The position numbers and the translations under genes were made by a program. The notes below the pieces were generated by a model that saw nothing but the letters and a program-made list of their open reading frames with translations, was not told the DNA's origin and did not search any database. Below, in pieces: positions 16,238 through 24,077 of a stretch of 64,000 nt of DNA. This DNA comes from Lentzea sp. NBRC 102530 (GTDB lineage: Bacteria > Actinomycetota > Actinomycetes > Mycobacteriales > Pseudonocardiaceae): assembly GCF_030269365.1 (NCBI RefSeq), contig NZ_BSTF01000004.1:248001-312000 (forward strand), read 5' to 3'. Position 1 is the stretch's first letter. The number at the start of each line of letters is the position of its first letter.

Positions 16238-16848
16238 GCCTGGTCCTCGAAGGGTTTCTGAACACCGTCGCGCTGACCCTGCTGTCGTTCTGCGGCGCTC
16301 TCGTCGTCGGAGGGCTGGTCGCGGTGCTGCGGATCGTGCCGGTTCCGGTGTTGCGCGGGGCCGGCGCGGTCTACGTCGAGGTGTGGCGCAACGTGCCACT
16401 GCTCGCGTGGCTGGTGCTGTTCGTGTTCGGGCTGCCCGAGGTGGGCGTCACGATGCCCTTGTTCTGGACGGCTTTCACGGCGATCGCGCTGTACGAGGCG
16501 GCGTTCGTGGCGGAGGCGCTGCGGTCGGGCGTGCACGCCGTGGCGTCGGGGCAGGGCGAGGCCGCGCGGGCGTTGGGGCTCACGGTCCGGCAGTCGTTGC
16601 GGCACGTCATCCTGCCGCAGGCGGTGAAGAACGTCGTGCAGCCGCTGGCGAACATCGCGATCGCGCTGACGATGGCCACGGCACTGGCCGGTGTCGTCGG
16701 CGTGGTGGACATGACCCGTGCGGCGCAACGGATCAACCTGGAGATCGCCCAGCCGCTGCTGGTGTTCACCGGCGTCGGACTCTGCTACCTGGTGATGGCG
16801 GCGGGCATCGGGTTCGGTGCGCGCGTGCTGGAACGGCGGCTGGCCTGA
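16234..16848 (+). CDS. Amino-acid ABC transporter permease (GluC/HisM type), first
   Basis: A 204-aa permease with about five membrane helices. The cytoplasmic coupling loop reads 'GQGEAARALGLTVRQSLRHVILPQAVK', the EAA motif that contacts the ATPase; the N-terminal block 'GFLNTVALTLLSF' is typical of polar amino-acid permeases (HEQRo/PAAT family). ATG 16234 overlaps the SBP stop, indicating translational coupling, and its own stop TGA overlaps the next ATG (TGATG). Confidence 0.93.
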   Translation: MSLVLEGFLNTVALTLLSFCGALVVGGLVAVLRIVPVPVLRGAGAVYVEVWRNVPLLAWLVLFVFGLPEVGVTMPLFWTAFTAIALYEAAFVAEALRSGVHAVASGQGEAARALGLTVRQSLRHVILPQAVKNVVQPLANIAIALTMATALAGVVGVVDMTRAAQRINLEIAQPLLVFTGVGLCYLVMAAGIGFGARVLERRLA

Positions 16849-17615
16849 TGTTCGACGCTCCCGGTCCCCGGTTCCGCCGCCGGGTCTTCTGGATCTCCGC
16901 GGTGTCCGCCGCCGTGCTGGCCGGGCTGGTGGCGCTGGGGTTGTGGCGGTTCGCGGCCGGAGGCCAGCTGGAGCTGGTTCGGTGGAAGCCGTATCTGACC
17001 TGGCCGGTGTGGCGTTATCTGCTTGAAGGCCTGGGTTCGACGGTGGTGGCGGCGTGTGCGACTGGTGTGCTGGCGATGGCGGGTGGGCTGCTGCTCGCGT
17101 TGCGGCCCAACCGGTTCACGCGCGCGTACGCCGAGGTCATGCGCACTGTTCCGGTGCTGCTGCTCGTGTACGTGATGCTGTTCGTGCTGCCGTCGTTCGG
17201 CGTGAACCTGCCGTTGTTCTGGAAGCTCGTGGTGCCGCTGGCCCTGTCGCACGCGGCGTCCTACGCGGTGATCTTCCGGGCGGGCGTCGAGGCGGTCGAC
17301 CCCGGGCAACGGGAGGCGGGGCTCTCGCTCGGCATGCCGGACGGGGTCGTGACACGGGTCGTGGTGCTGCCACAGGCCGTGCGGCACATGACACCGTTGC
17401 TCGTGACGCAAGCTGTCAGCCTGTTGAAGGACACCTCGCTGGGATATGTCGTGTCCTACACCGAGTTGCTGTTCAACGGCCGGGTGCTCGCGAACCACAA
17501 CGGGCTGCTGATCCAGACCTTCCTCGTCGTCGCGTTCGTCTACCTCGTGGTCAACCTGGCGCTGTCCAGGCTGGCCCACCGGCTGGAGGCATCCCGTGCC
17601 CGCACTGCTCGCTGA
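16848..17615 (+). CDS. Amino-acid ABC transporter permease (GluD type), second
   Basis: A 255-aa permease with an extra N-terminal helix ('VFWISAVSAAVLAGLVALG') and four to five core helices. The EAA loop is 'GQREAGLSLGMPDGVVTRVVVLPQAV'. It forms a heterodimeric pore with the preceding permease. No ATP-binding subunit gene is present in the operon: the next gene overlaps it by 20 bp and encodes an asparaginase. The transporter must borrow an ATPase from elsewhere or be inactive. Confidence 0.93.
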   Translation: MFDAPGPRFRRRVFWISAVSAAVLAGLVALGLWRFAAGGQLELVRWKPYLTWPVWRYLLEGLGSTVVAACATGVLAMAGGLLLALRPNRFTRAYAEVMRTVPVLLLVYVMLFVLPSFGVNLPLFWKLVVPLALSHAASYAVIFRAGVEAVDPGQREAGLSLGMPDGVVTRVVVLPQAVRHMTPLLVTQAVSLLKDTSLGYVVSYTELLFNGRVLANHNGLLIQTFLVVAFVYLVVNLALSRLAHRLEASRARTAR

Positions 17616-18495
17616 GGTCACCCGGTCCGGGTTCGTGGAGAGCCTGCACCACGGCAGCGTCGTCGGGCTGCTGCCGTCCGGTGCCGTGGGCGTGTCGGTC
17701 GGCGCCGTGCAGGACGCGGTGCTGCCCCGGTCGTGCATGAAACCGTTCCAGGCGCTGGCGTGCCTGGCCGCGGGAGCACCGCTGGCCGGACCGTCACTGG
17801 CGATCGCCGCCGGGTCGCACACGGGGGAGAACCGGCACGTCGAGCTCGTCATGCAGCTGCTCGGCGGGTTGCCGGTGGGGTTGTTGCGCTGCCCGCCGTC
17901 GTGGCCCGAGGACGAGGACACGCGGCAACGGGTGTCGGAGCCGTCGCGGGTGCGGATGAACTGCTCCGGCAAGCACGCGGCGATGCTGGCGGCGTGCGTG
18001 GCGGCGCGGTGGCCCACGCAGACCTACCTGGAGCCCACGCACCCGTTGCAGCAGCTGGTGTTGCGCACGGTCGAGGAGTTGGCAGGGGAGTCCGTCGTGC
18101 ACACGGCGATCGACGGCTGTGGAGCGCCGGTGTTCGCGTTGTCGTTGCACGGCTTGGCGCGCGCGATGCAGGGGCTCGTGCGCACGCCCGTCGCCGACGC
18201 CATGCGCGGGTTTCCCGAGTACGTCGGGGGAACCGGGCACGTGAACACCGTGGTCATGCAGCAGTTGCCGGGCGTGGTGGCCAAGGGTGGTGCGGAGGGC
18301 GTGCTGGTGCTCGCGACCGCGGCCGGGCACGCCGTGGCGGTGAAGGTGCTCGACGGCAATCCCCGCGCCACCACGGCGATCGGGCTCACGGCGTTGGCGG
18401 CCATGGGGTTCGACGTGTCGCCGGCGAAGGAATCGCTGTCCGTACCCGTGACAGGAGGTGGACAGGTCGTCGGGGAGGTCCGGGTGGTCTTCTAG
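17596..18495 (+). CDS. L-asparaginase, asparaginase II (Rhizobium etli-type) family
   Basis: A 299-aa protein of the Asparaginase_II family, which hydrolyses L-asparagine to aspartate and ammonia. Family motifs: 'LPRSCMKPFQALAC' with the conserved Ser/Lys, 'AIAAGSHTGE', 'MNCSGKHAAMLAAC' and 'DGCGAPVFALSL'. In the structurally studied R. etli enzyme Ser-Lys tandems and a Cys/Lys zinc site are used, and corresponding residues are visible here. GTG 17596 lies inside the permease gene but has GGAGG six bases upstream. Coupling to the uptake genes suggests imported asparagine is used as nitrogen source. Its TAG stop shares CTAG with the convergent SnoaL-like gene. Confidence 0.9.
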   Translation: MPALLAEVTRSGFVESLHHGSVVGLLPSGAVGVSVGAVQDAVLPRSCMKPFQALACLAAGAPLAGPSLAIAAGSHTGENRHVELVMQLLGGLPVGLLRCPPSWPEDEDTRQRVSEPSRVRMNCSGKHAAMLAACVAARWPTQTYLEPTHPLQQLVLRTVEELAGESVVHTAIDGCGAPVFALSLHGLARAMQGLVRTPVADAMRGFPEYVGGTGHVNTVVMQQLPGVVAKGGAEGVLVLATAAGHAVAVKVLDGNPRATTAIGLTALAAMGFDVSPAKESLSVPVTGGGQVVGEVRVVF

Positions 18496-18932
18496 AACTC
18501 CTCCGGCACGTCCAGCATCCCGAGCTGGGCCATCACCGTCGCCGTGTCGCCGTAGACCCGCTGGCAGACCAGGACGTCCTTGTCGAACAGGAAGAAACCG
18601 ACCATCCTGACCTTGAACGACCGTCCGGTCACCTCCTCGCCGGTGAGACTGCCGAGGTGCGTGCCCTGCAGCTCGAACTCGAGGATCACGGCGTTGTCCG
18701 CGTGGTGGACGTCGATGACCTTGTTGCGCTGGTCGGGGAAGGCGGCGCGGGTGCGCTGCCAGTAGTCCCAGACCGCGTCCACGCCGTCGAGGACCTGCCC
18801 GGACGCCATGATCTCGTAGCGGGGGTGGGGGAACGTGTTCAGGGAAGTGTCGAAGTCGAACTGGTTCTGCGACTCCATGTGCTCCAAGACGATCGCTTCA
18901 CGCAGCGCTCTGAGCGCCTTGGACTCGGTCAT
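18492..18932 (-). CDS. SnoaL-like/NTF2-fold protein
   Basis: A 146-aa protein with the cone-shaped alpha+beta fold of the SnoaL/NTF2 superfamily: an N-terminal helical stretch, 'YEIMASGQVLDGVDAVWDYWQRT' (typical G-x-x-A-V-x-x-Y/W helix) and alternating strands 'NAVILEFELQGTHLG' and 'KVRMVGFFLFDKDVLV'. Members include polyketide cyclases and many uncharacterised hydrolase-like proteins. It is divergent from the TetR gene with a perfect palindrome between them, making it the most likely TetR target. The substrate is unknown. Confidence 0.82.
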   Translation of the reverse strand: MTESKALRALREAIVLEHMESQNQFDFDTSLNTFPHPRYEIMASGQVLDGVDAVWDYWQRTRAAFPDQRNKVIDVHHADNAVILEFELQGTHLGSLTGEEVTGRSFKVRMVGFFLFDKDVLVCQRVYGDTATVMAQLGMLDVPEEF

Positions 18933-18948
18933 GCCGGCCGACCCTCCT

Positions 18949-18963
18949 ACGTACGCCGTACGT
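18949..18963. promoter_or_regulatory. 15-bp perfect palindrome, probable TetR operator
   Basis: ACGTACG-C-CGTACGT lies between the divergent SnoaL-like and TetR genes. It begins 17 nt upstream of the SnoaL-like start. TATGGT (18987-18992) is a plausible -10 box 8 nt before the tetR GTG. Confidence 0.65.
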
Positions 18964-19000
18964 CGCAGGGAAGCTACTCCACGTCGTATGGTCTCCGCCA

Positions 19001-19630
19001 GTGTCCTCCACTCGTGAACCGTTGACCCGCGACCGCATCGTCGATGCGGCCGTGCGGCTGATCGAACGCGAGGGCGTCGAGGCCGTGTCGATGCGGCGGC
19101 TCGCCTCCGAGCTCGGCGCGGGCACGATGTCGCTGTACAACCACGTGCCGAACAAGGCGGTGCTGGTCGACCTCGCGGCCGAGCGGATCATGGCGGACGC
19201 GCGGCCGTACCACGTGGACAGCGACGACTGGCGTGATCACATCCGCGCGCACGCCCGTGCGGTGCGCGAACTGGCACGGCGGCACCCCCGCGCGTTCGTG
19301 CTGCTGGCGACCCGGCGGCTGAGCTCCGAGGCGGGGTTCCGGACGATCGAGGCGGCGCTGCTGAACTTCGACCGCGCGGGTTTCCGCGGCAGGATCGCCG
19401 TCGGGATGATGCGGGCGATGGTGTCGTACCTGCTGGGGACGTTGATGCGGGAGGTCGCGACGTCGCCGGAGCTCGGCGGGATCGCGTTGTCGCAGTACGC
19501 GGACGTCGACGTGTCGGCGTTCCCGCTGTCCGCCGGGGTGATCGGCGAGCTGGCGACCTACGACCACGACCAGGAGTTCGAGTGCGGGCTCGAACTCCTG
19601 ATCGCGGGTTTGGAGCGCTACCAGTCCTAG
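19001..19630 (+). CDS. TetR-family transcriptional regulator
   Basis: A 209-aa repressor. N-terminal HTH: 'TRDRIVDAAVRLIEREGVEAVSMRRLASELG' spans helices 1-3, with the recognition helix 'GTMSLYNHVPNKAVL'. The C-terminal ligand/dimerisation region resembles TetR_C (the 'MRAMVSYLLGTLMRE' helix). GTG 19001 has no ribosome site and follows a -10-like box by 8 nt, so it is probably leaderless. It likely controls the divergent SnoaL-like gene and itself through the palindrome at 18949. The ligand is unknown. Confidence 0.92.
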   Translation: MSSTREPLTRDRIVDAAVRLIEREGVEAVSMRRLASELGAGTMSLYNHVPNKAVLVDLAAERIMADARPYHVDSDDWRDHIRAHARAVRELARRHPRAFVLLATRRLSSEAGFRTIEAALLNFDRAGFRGRIAVGMMRAMVSYLLGTLMREVATSPELGGIALSQYADVDVSAFPLSAGVIGELATYDHDQEFECGLELLIAGLERYQS

Positions 19631-21315
19631 GGGCGCATCTCGTACTGCCCGGAGAGCGCTTCCACCTGCTGCCAGACGGCGTCGAAGCGGGCCTGGTCGA
19701 CGTGCGGCTTGCGGATCTGGCCGACGGCCCACCGCTGCTGGGCCTCGGTGCTGCTGGCCTTGCCGTGCAGGGCGGTCGCGTAGCCCGAGAAGTCGCGGAC
19801 CAGGACGTCGAAGACCTGGTCCAGCACGTGCTGGTCGGTGCCCGTGATCTTGGCCTGCTCCAGGACGAGCTGGCCGTAGACGACCAGGGTGAAGAGGTGG
19901 CCGAGGTTCAGCAGGAAGTCGAGGTCCTTCTGCTGGGCCTCGTCCGGCGCGGCCGTGGTGAGCAGGGTCTTGATGGCCTTGGCCTGCTCGTGGAACAGCG
20001 CCACGTTGGGCAGGTGGGCGTGCTCGGCGTAGATCGGCTCCCAGTCGTGGAACTGGACCTTGCCGAGGCCGCGCGCCGGGCCCTGGTGCCAGAAGAAGTC
20101 GTCGTCGCTCGCGTCGTGGCGGGTCGGGACCTCCTCGTACCGCGCGGGGTTGAAGAGGTAGTTCGGCATGAACTTGAGCACCAGGGCCAGGTTCACGTGC
20201 ACGGTGCCCTCGAGCTTGGGCAGCGCGCGGATGTCGGCCGTGGCGCGGGTGAAGTAGGTGTCCTTCTCGAAGCCCTTGGCCGCGATGACGTCCCACAGCA
20301 GGTCGATGACGTGCTCGCCCTCGCTCGTGACCTTCATCTTGGTGATGGGGTTGAAGAGGAGGTAGCGGCGGTCGTTCTCGTTCGCCGACCGGAAGTAGTC
20401 GACCGACCTGTCCGCGAAGAGCTTCATGGCGGTGAGGCGGGCGTAGGCGTCCACGAAGTTCTGGCGCACGTGCGGGAAGTCCGTGACCGGGTTGCCGTAG
20501 AGGATCCGGTTGTGGGCGTGGGTGATCGCCTCGTAGAACGAGTGCTCGCAGATGCCGATGCTCGCCGTGCAGAGGTTGAACTTGCCGACGTTGACGGTGT
20601 TGAGCGCGGCGGAGAACGCGTCCGGTCCGCGGTGCAGGATGTCCGCGTCGGTGAGGGGGTAGCCGTCGAGCTTGAACTCGCTCACGAACATCTGGCTGTC
20701 GACGACGTTCTTGACCAGCTCGAACTTCTCGTGCTGGCTGTCGACCGCGAAGAAGACGTACTCGTCGGAGTCGGCGAGCTTGCCGAAGACGCTGACCATG
20801 CCGGCGACGTTGCCGTTGCCGATGTAGTACTTGCCGCCGGTGGCCTCGTAGCCGGTGCCGGTCTTCGTGACGATCATGTCGGTGCTGTAGACGTCGGCGC
20901 CGTGCTCCTTCTCGGAGAGGCCGAACGCGAAGACGGCGCCGGAGTCGAGCAGCGCGGCGGCCTTCTGCTTGGCCTCTTCGTTGCCGCTCATCCAGATCGG
21001 GCCGAGGCCCAGCACCGTGACCTGCCAGGCGTACCAGTACTGCAGGCCGTAGAAGCCGAGCACCTCGCTGAACGCGGCGTTGCGGGCGGCGTCCCAGCGC
21101 TTGGTCCCGTCGACGCTGCTCGGCGTGCAGAAGGTGGCGAAGAGCTTCTCGCGCTTCACGAAGTCGAGGAACTCGGTGTACCAGACCTTGTCCTGCGCGT
21201 CCGCGATGAGCTGCCGCTTGCCGCGGGCCTCGAACCAGTCGACGGTCGCCCTGAGCAGGCGGCGGGTCTCGTCGTCGAGGTGGGCCGGGTCGTAATGGTT
21301 CGGGTCGAGCAGCAC
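19627..21315 (-). CDS. Acyl-CoA dehydrogenase/oxidase family protein
   Basis: A 562-aa flavoprotein of the acyl-CoA dehydrogenase superfamily, longer than the usual 380-400 aa and closer in size to acyl-CoA oxidase-like or AidB-type proteins. Visible: the FAD/substrate region 'FAFGLSEKEHGADVYSTDMIV', 'GYEATGGKYYIGNGNVAGMVSVFGK', 'FNLCTASIGICEHSFYEAI' and 'DAYARLTAMKLFADRSVDYF'. The C-terminal 120 residues form a helical extension. GTG 21315 has AAGGAGG upstream. The stop shares a CTAG with the convergent tetR stop. The divergent neighbour is the beta-propeller gene. Substrate not predictable. Confidence 0.88.
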   Translation of the reverse strand: MLLDPNHYDPAHLDDETRRLLRATVDWFEARGKRQLIADAQDKVWYTEFLDFVKREKLFATFCTPSSVDGTKRWDAARNAAFSEVLGFYGLQYWYAWQVTVLGLGPIWMSGNEEAKQKAAALLDSGAVFAFGLSEKEHGADVYSTDMIVTKTGTGYEATGGKYYIGNGNVAGMVSVFGKLADSDEYVFFAVDSQHEKFELVKNVVDSQMFVSEFKLDGYPLTDADILHRGPDAFSAALNTVNVGKFNLCTASIGICEHSFYEAITHAHNRILYGNPVTDFPHVRQNFVDAYARLTAMKLFADRSVDYFRSANENDRRYLLFNPITKMKVTSEGEHVIDLLWDVIAAKGFEKDTYFTRATADIRALPKLEGTVHVNLALVLKFMPNYLFNPARYEEVPTRHDASDDDFFWHQGPARGLGKVQFHDWEPIYAEHAHLPNVALFHEQAKAIKTLLTTAAPDEAQQKDLDFLLNLGHLFTLVVYGQLVLEQAKITGTDQHVLDQVFDVLVRDFSGYATALHGKASSTEAQQRWAVGQIRKPHVDQARFDAVWQQVEALSGQYEMRP

Positions 21316-21462
21316 TGTGCGCCTCCTTGCGTCTCTGCGTTCGGACGCTACCAGTGAGTAACTTGTGGGTCTACGTGGGGTTTCCCTCTCGCTCAGAAAT
21401 TGTCGGACCCCCGGCGTAGCGTGCTCCGCATCACATCTTCTGCCGAGGAGGCGAGCGTTGCG

Positions 21463-22542
21463 ATGACGGTGGTGGTGGCGATCGGTACGCGCAAGGGGCT
21501 GTGGCTCGCCCGCAGCGAGGATCGGGTCTCGTGGCAGGTCGACGGCCCGCACCACGCGATGCAGGAGGTGTACGCCGTCGCGTTCGACTCCCGCGAGGGC
21601 CTGCGCCTGCTGGCCGGCGTCTCCTCCCCGCACTTCGGTCCGGGCGTCTCCCTCTCGGACGACCTGGGCGCCTCCTGGGAGGAGTCCTCGACACCGCCGA
21701 TCGCGTTCCCGGTGCAGGACGCGTCGCTGGAACGCGTCTGGCAACTCCAGCCGGCCCCCGCCTCGCAACCGGGCGTCGTCTGGGCGGGCACCCAGCCGTC
21801 CGCCCTGTTCAAGTCCACCGACGGCGGCCGCTCGTTCGAGTTCGTCGAGGGCCTCTGGAACCACCCGCACCGCCCGGACTGGGGCGAGGGCTTCGGCGGC
21901 CAGGCGGTCCACACGATCGTCCCCGACCCGGCCGACCCGGACCGCGTGCTCGTGGCGATGTCGACCGGCGGCGTCTACCGCACCGCGGACGGCGGCAAGT
22001 CGTGGGAAGCCCGCAACAAGGGCATCAAGGCCTACTTCTACCCGGACCCCTGGCCGGAGTTCGGCCAGTGCGTCCACAAGGTGGCCCAGCACCCGGCCCT
22101 GGCTTCTCGTTTCTACGCCCAGAACCACCACGGCGTCTACCGCAGCGACGACGGAGGCGACACCTGGCAGTCCATCGCCGCCGGGCTCCCCACCGACTTC
22201 GGCTTCGCGATGGTCGTCCACCCCCACGACCCGGACACGATCTTCACCTTCCCGATCGAGGCGGACGGCCGCCGCTTCCCGCCGGAGGGCAAGTGCCGCG
22301 TCTACCGCTCGACGGACGCGGGCGCCACCTGGACAGCGCTGGGAGCCGGCCTGCCGGACACCTTCTACTCCGCCGTCATGCGCGACGCGATGTGCACCGA
22401 CGACGCACCGGTCTCCGGCGTCTACTTCGGCTCCCGCTCGGGCGAGGTCTACGCGAGCCCCGACGAGGGCGAGACCTGGCACCAGGTGGCGGCCCACCTG
22501 CCGGACGTGATGGCGGTGCGGGCGGTGGTGGTCCCGTCGTGA
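21463..22542 (+). CDS. Asp-box (BNR/sialidase-like) beta-propeller protein
   Basis: A 359-aa protein without signal peptide, made of repeated Asp-box motifs (S/T-x-D-x-G-x-x-W): 'SDDLGASW', 'STDGGRSF', 'TADGGKSW', 'SDDGGDTW', 'STDAGATW' and 'SPDEGETW', indicating a six- or seven-bladed sialidase/VPS10-type propeller. No catalytic Arg triad of true sialidases is obvious, so glycosidase activity is doubtful. ATG 21463 has GAGGAGG about 11 nt upstream. Its TGA overlaps the GTG of a MoaD/ThiS-like gene (GTGA), so the two proteins are made together. Function unknown. Confidence 0.85.
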   Translation: MTVVVAIGTRKGLWLARSEDRVSWQVDGPHHAMQEVYAVAFDSREGLRLLAGVSSPHFGPGVSLSDDLGASWEESSTPPIAFPVQDASLERVWQLQPAPASQPGVVWAGTQPSALFKSTDGGRSFEFVEGLWNHPHRPDWGEGFGGQAVHTIVPDPADPDRVLVAMSTGGVYRTADGGKSWEARNKGIKAYFYPDPWPEFGQCVHKVAQHPALASRFYAQNHHGVYRSDDGGDTWQSIAAGLPTDFGFAMVVHPHDPDTIFTFPIEADGRRFPPEGKCRVYRSTDAGATWTALGAGLPDTFYSAVMRDAMCTDDAPVSGVYFGSRSGEVYASPDEGETWHQVAAHLPDVMAVRAVVVPS

Positions 22543-22823
22543 AGGTGACGGTCCTGATCCCCGGCGTGCTGCGAGGCGTGGTGGACGGCGCCGCCTCCGT
22601 GGAGGTCGACGTGCCGCCCCCGGCCACCCTGGGCGCGGCCCTGGACGTGCTCGCCGCCAGCTATCCGGGCCTGGACCGCAGGCTGCGGGACGAGCGGGCG
22701 GGGCTGCGGCGGTACGTGAACTTCTACGTCAACGGGGAGGAGTGCCGCCGGCTGGAGGGCCCGGGCACGCCGCTGCCGGAGGGGACGGAGGTGCAGATCC
22801 TGCCGAGCGTGGCAGGAGGCTGA
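22539..22823 (+). CDS. MoaD/ThiS-like beta-grasp protein ending in Gly-Gly
   Basis: A 94-aa ubiquitin-like beta-grasp protein: 'KVTVLIPGVLRGVV' first strand, 'ATLGAALDVLAASYPGLDRRL' helix, 'RYVNFYVNGEECRRLEG' strand and a C-terminal 'LPSVAGG'. The terminal diglycine is the site that becomes a thiocarboxylate or is conjugated in sulfur carriers and ubiquitin-like modifiers. No E1-like adenylyltransferase (MoeB/ThiF) is nearby. GTG 22539 overlaps the propeller stop codon. The job of the pair is undescribed as far as I know; sulfur delivery or conjugation are possibilities. Confidence 0.87.
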   Translation: MKVTVLIPGVLRGVVDGAASVEVDVPPPATLGAALDVLAASYPGLDRRLRDERAGLRRYVNFYVNGEECRRLEGPGTPLPEGTEVQILPSVAGG

Positions 22824-23047
22824 CCGCCACCGCGCCCGCCACGCTGCCGTCGGCGCACGCCACACCGCATCTCGACCGCCGACCCTCCACCTTCTAGCCT
22901 GCTCGCGGCGCTCTGTCCGCCGTCCTGACCCGCCCACCTGCCGTCAGCTCCACCTACCCCGCCGTCCCCAACCTCTTTGCCCACCAGCCGCCCCGCGAAG
23001 CCCGAGCCCGCATCCAGCCGTGCCACCAAACCCAAGTCCCGCCGCGG

Positions 23048-24007
23048 CTAGATCAGCAGGAGCGACTTGCCGAGCGTCGTGCGTTCCTCCAGCGCCCGAT
23101 GCGCCTTTTCCGCCTCTGCCAACGGATACGTAGCACTGATCACCGGCCGGATGCGCCCCTCCAGCGCGAGGGCGAGCGCGTCAGAAAGGAGCCCCCGCAC
23201 GACGTCAGCCGCCGGCGCCCCCGCCGCCAGCACGTCGTCGACGTGCACCCGCCGCCGCGAGGCTTCGGCCGGATCGATGGTGGTGAGCCCGTCCGACGAC
23301 CCGTACGTGACGAACCGCCCGCCCTCGGCCACGGCGTCGAACGTGGCCTTGCCGAGCGCGCCACCCGCTCCGTCGTAGGCGAGGCCGACGCCACCGGACA
23401 CCTCGCGGACCTGGTGCTGCCAGCCGTCCACCGAGTAGTCGACGGTCACCTCGGCGCCCAGTTCGCGGGCCAGGTCCAGCTTGCGCTGCCCGCGAGCGGC
23501 GGCGATGACGCGCGCCCCGGCGCCGGACAGGAGCTGAACCAGCAGTGACCCCGCACCGCCTGCCGCCGCCGACACCAGGACCCACGCGCCCGGCACGATC
23601 TCCGCCCGGCGCACCAGCAGCAGGGCGGTCGCGCCGTCGTGGATCAACGAAGCGGCCGTCGTGGACGGCAGGTCGGCCGGTACGGCGACGAGGTTCTCGG
23701 CCGCGAAGGCGACCCGTTCGGCGTAGGCCCCCGCGCCTCGGGCGATGACGCGCCTGCCCACCCACGCCGGGTCGACGTCGGACCCGACGGAGAGCACCAC
23801 GCCCACACCGCCGAGGCCCGGCACGTACGGCAGCGTCAGCGGGAAGTACTCCTGGCCCCAGCCGCCGCGCAGCAGGGTGTCCAGGAAGATCACGTCGGCG
23901 ACCTCCAGGGCGACCACGGCCTGTCCCGGGCCCGCCGAAGGCGCCGGGACCTCTTCCACGCGGAGCACCGAGGCCCCGCCGAACTCGTGCACGCGCACAG
24001 CCCGCAT
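23048..24007 (-). CDS. NADPH:quinone oxidoreductase-type zinc-independent alcohol dehydrogenase
   Basis: A 319-aa medium-chain dehydrogenase/reductase. It has an N-terminal GroES-like domain ('MRAVRVHEFGGASVLRVEEV', 'VPGLGGVGVVLSVG') and a C-terminal Rossmann domain ('WVLVSAAAGGAGSLLVQLL', the NADPH-binding AxxGxxG variant, and 'ARVIAAARGQRKLDLARELGA'). The catalytic zinc Cys/His set is absent, as in quinone oxidoreductases. ATG 24007 preceded by GAGGTGGGGG is preferred to TTG 24013. A 224-nt stretch (22824-23047) downstream shows no gene. Confidence 0.9.
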   Translation of the reverse strand: MRAVRVHEFGGASVLRVEEVPAPSAGPGQAVVALEVADVIFLDTLLRGGWGQEYFPLTLPYVPGLGGVGVVLSVGSDVDPAWVGRRVIARGAGAYAERVAFAAENLVAVPADLPSTTAASLIHDGATALLLVRRAEIVPGAWVLVSAAAGGAGSLLVQLLSGAGARVIAAARGQRKLDLARELGAEVTVDYSVDGWQHQVREVSGGVGLAYDGAGGALGKATFDAVAEGGRFVTYGSSDGLTTIDPAEASRRRVHVDDVLAAGAPAADVVRGLLSDALALALEGRIRPVISATYPLAEAEKAHRALEERTTLGKSLLLI

Positions 24008-24045
24008 CTGCAACCCCCACCTCGAACAACCTGGTCGCAGCCCAC

Positions 24046-24074
24046 CGTAAAAGCTCCAGATTGGTCGAGATCAA
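24046..24074 (-). promoter_or_regulatory. Promoter of the quinone-oxidoreductase gene
   Basis: Minus-strand TTGATC (24069-24074), 17-bp spacer, TTTACG (24046-24051), giving a leader of about 30 nt to ATG 24007. Confidence 0.45.
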
Positions 24075-24077
24075 GGG

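Noticed and set aside
19582..22497. Long frames on both strands over the acyl-CoA dehydrogenase and propeller genes, including an N-terminal extension of the dehydrogenase to 22497
   Set aside because: The extension overlaps the propeller gene on the other strand and GTG 21315 has a strong ribosome site; the plus-strand frame is a shadow.
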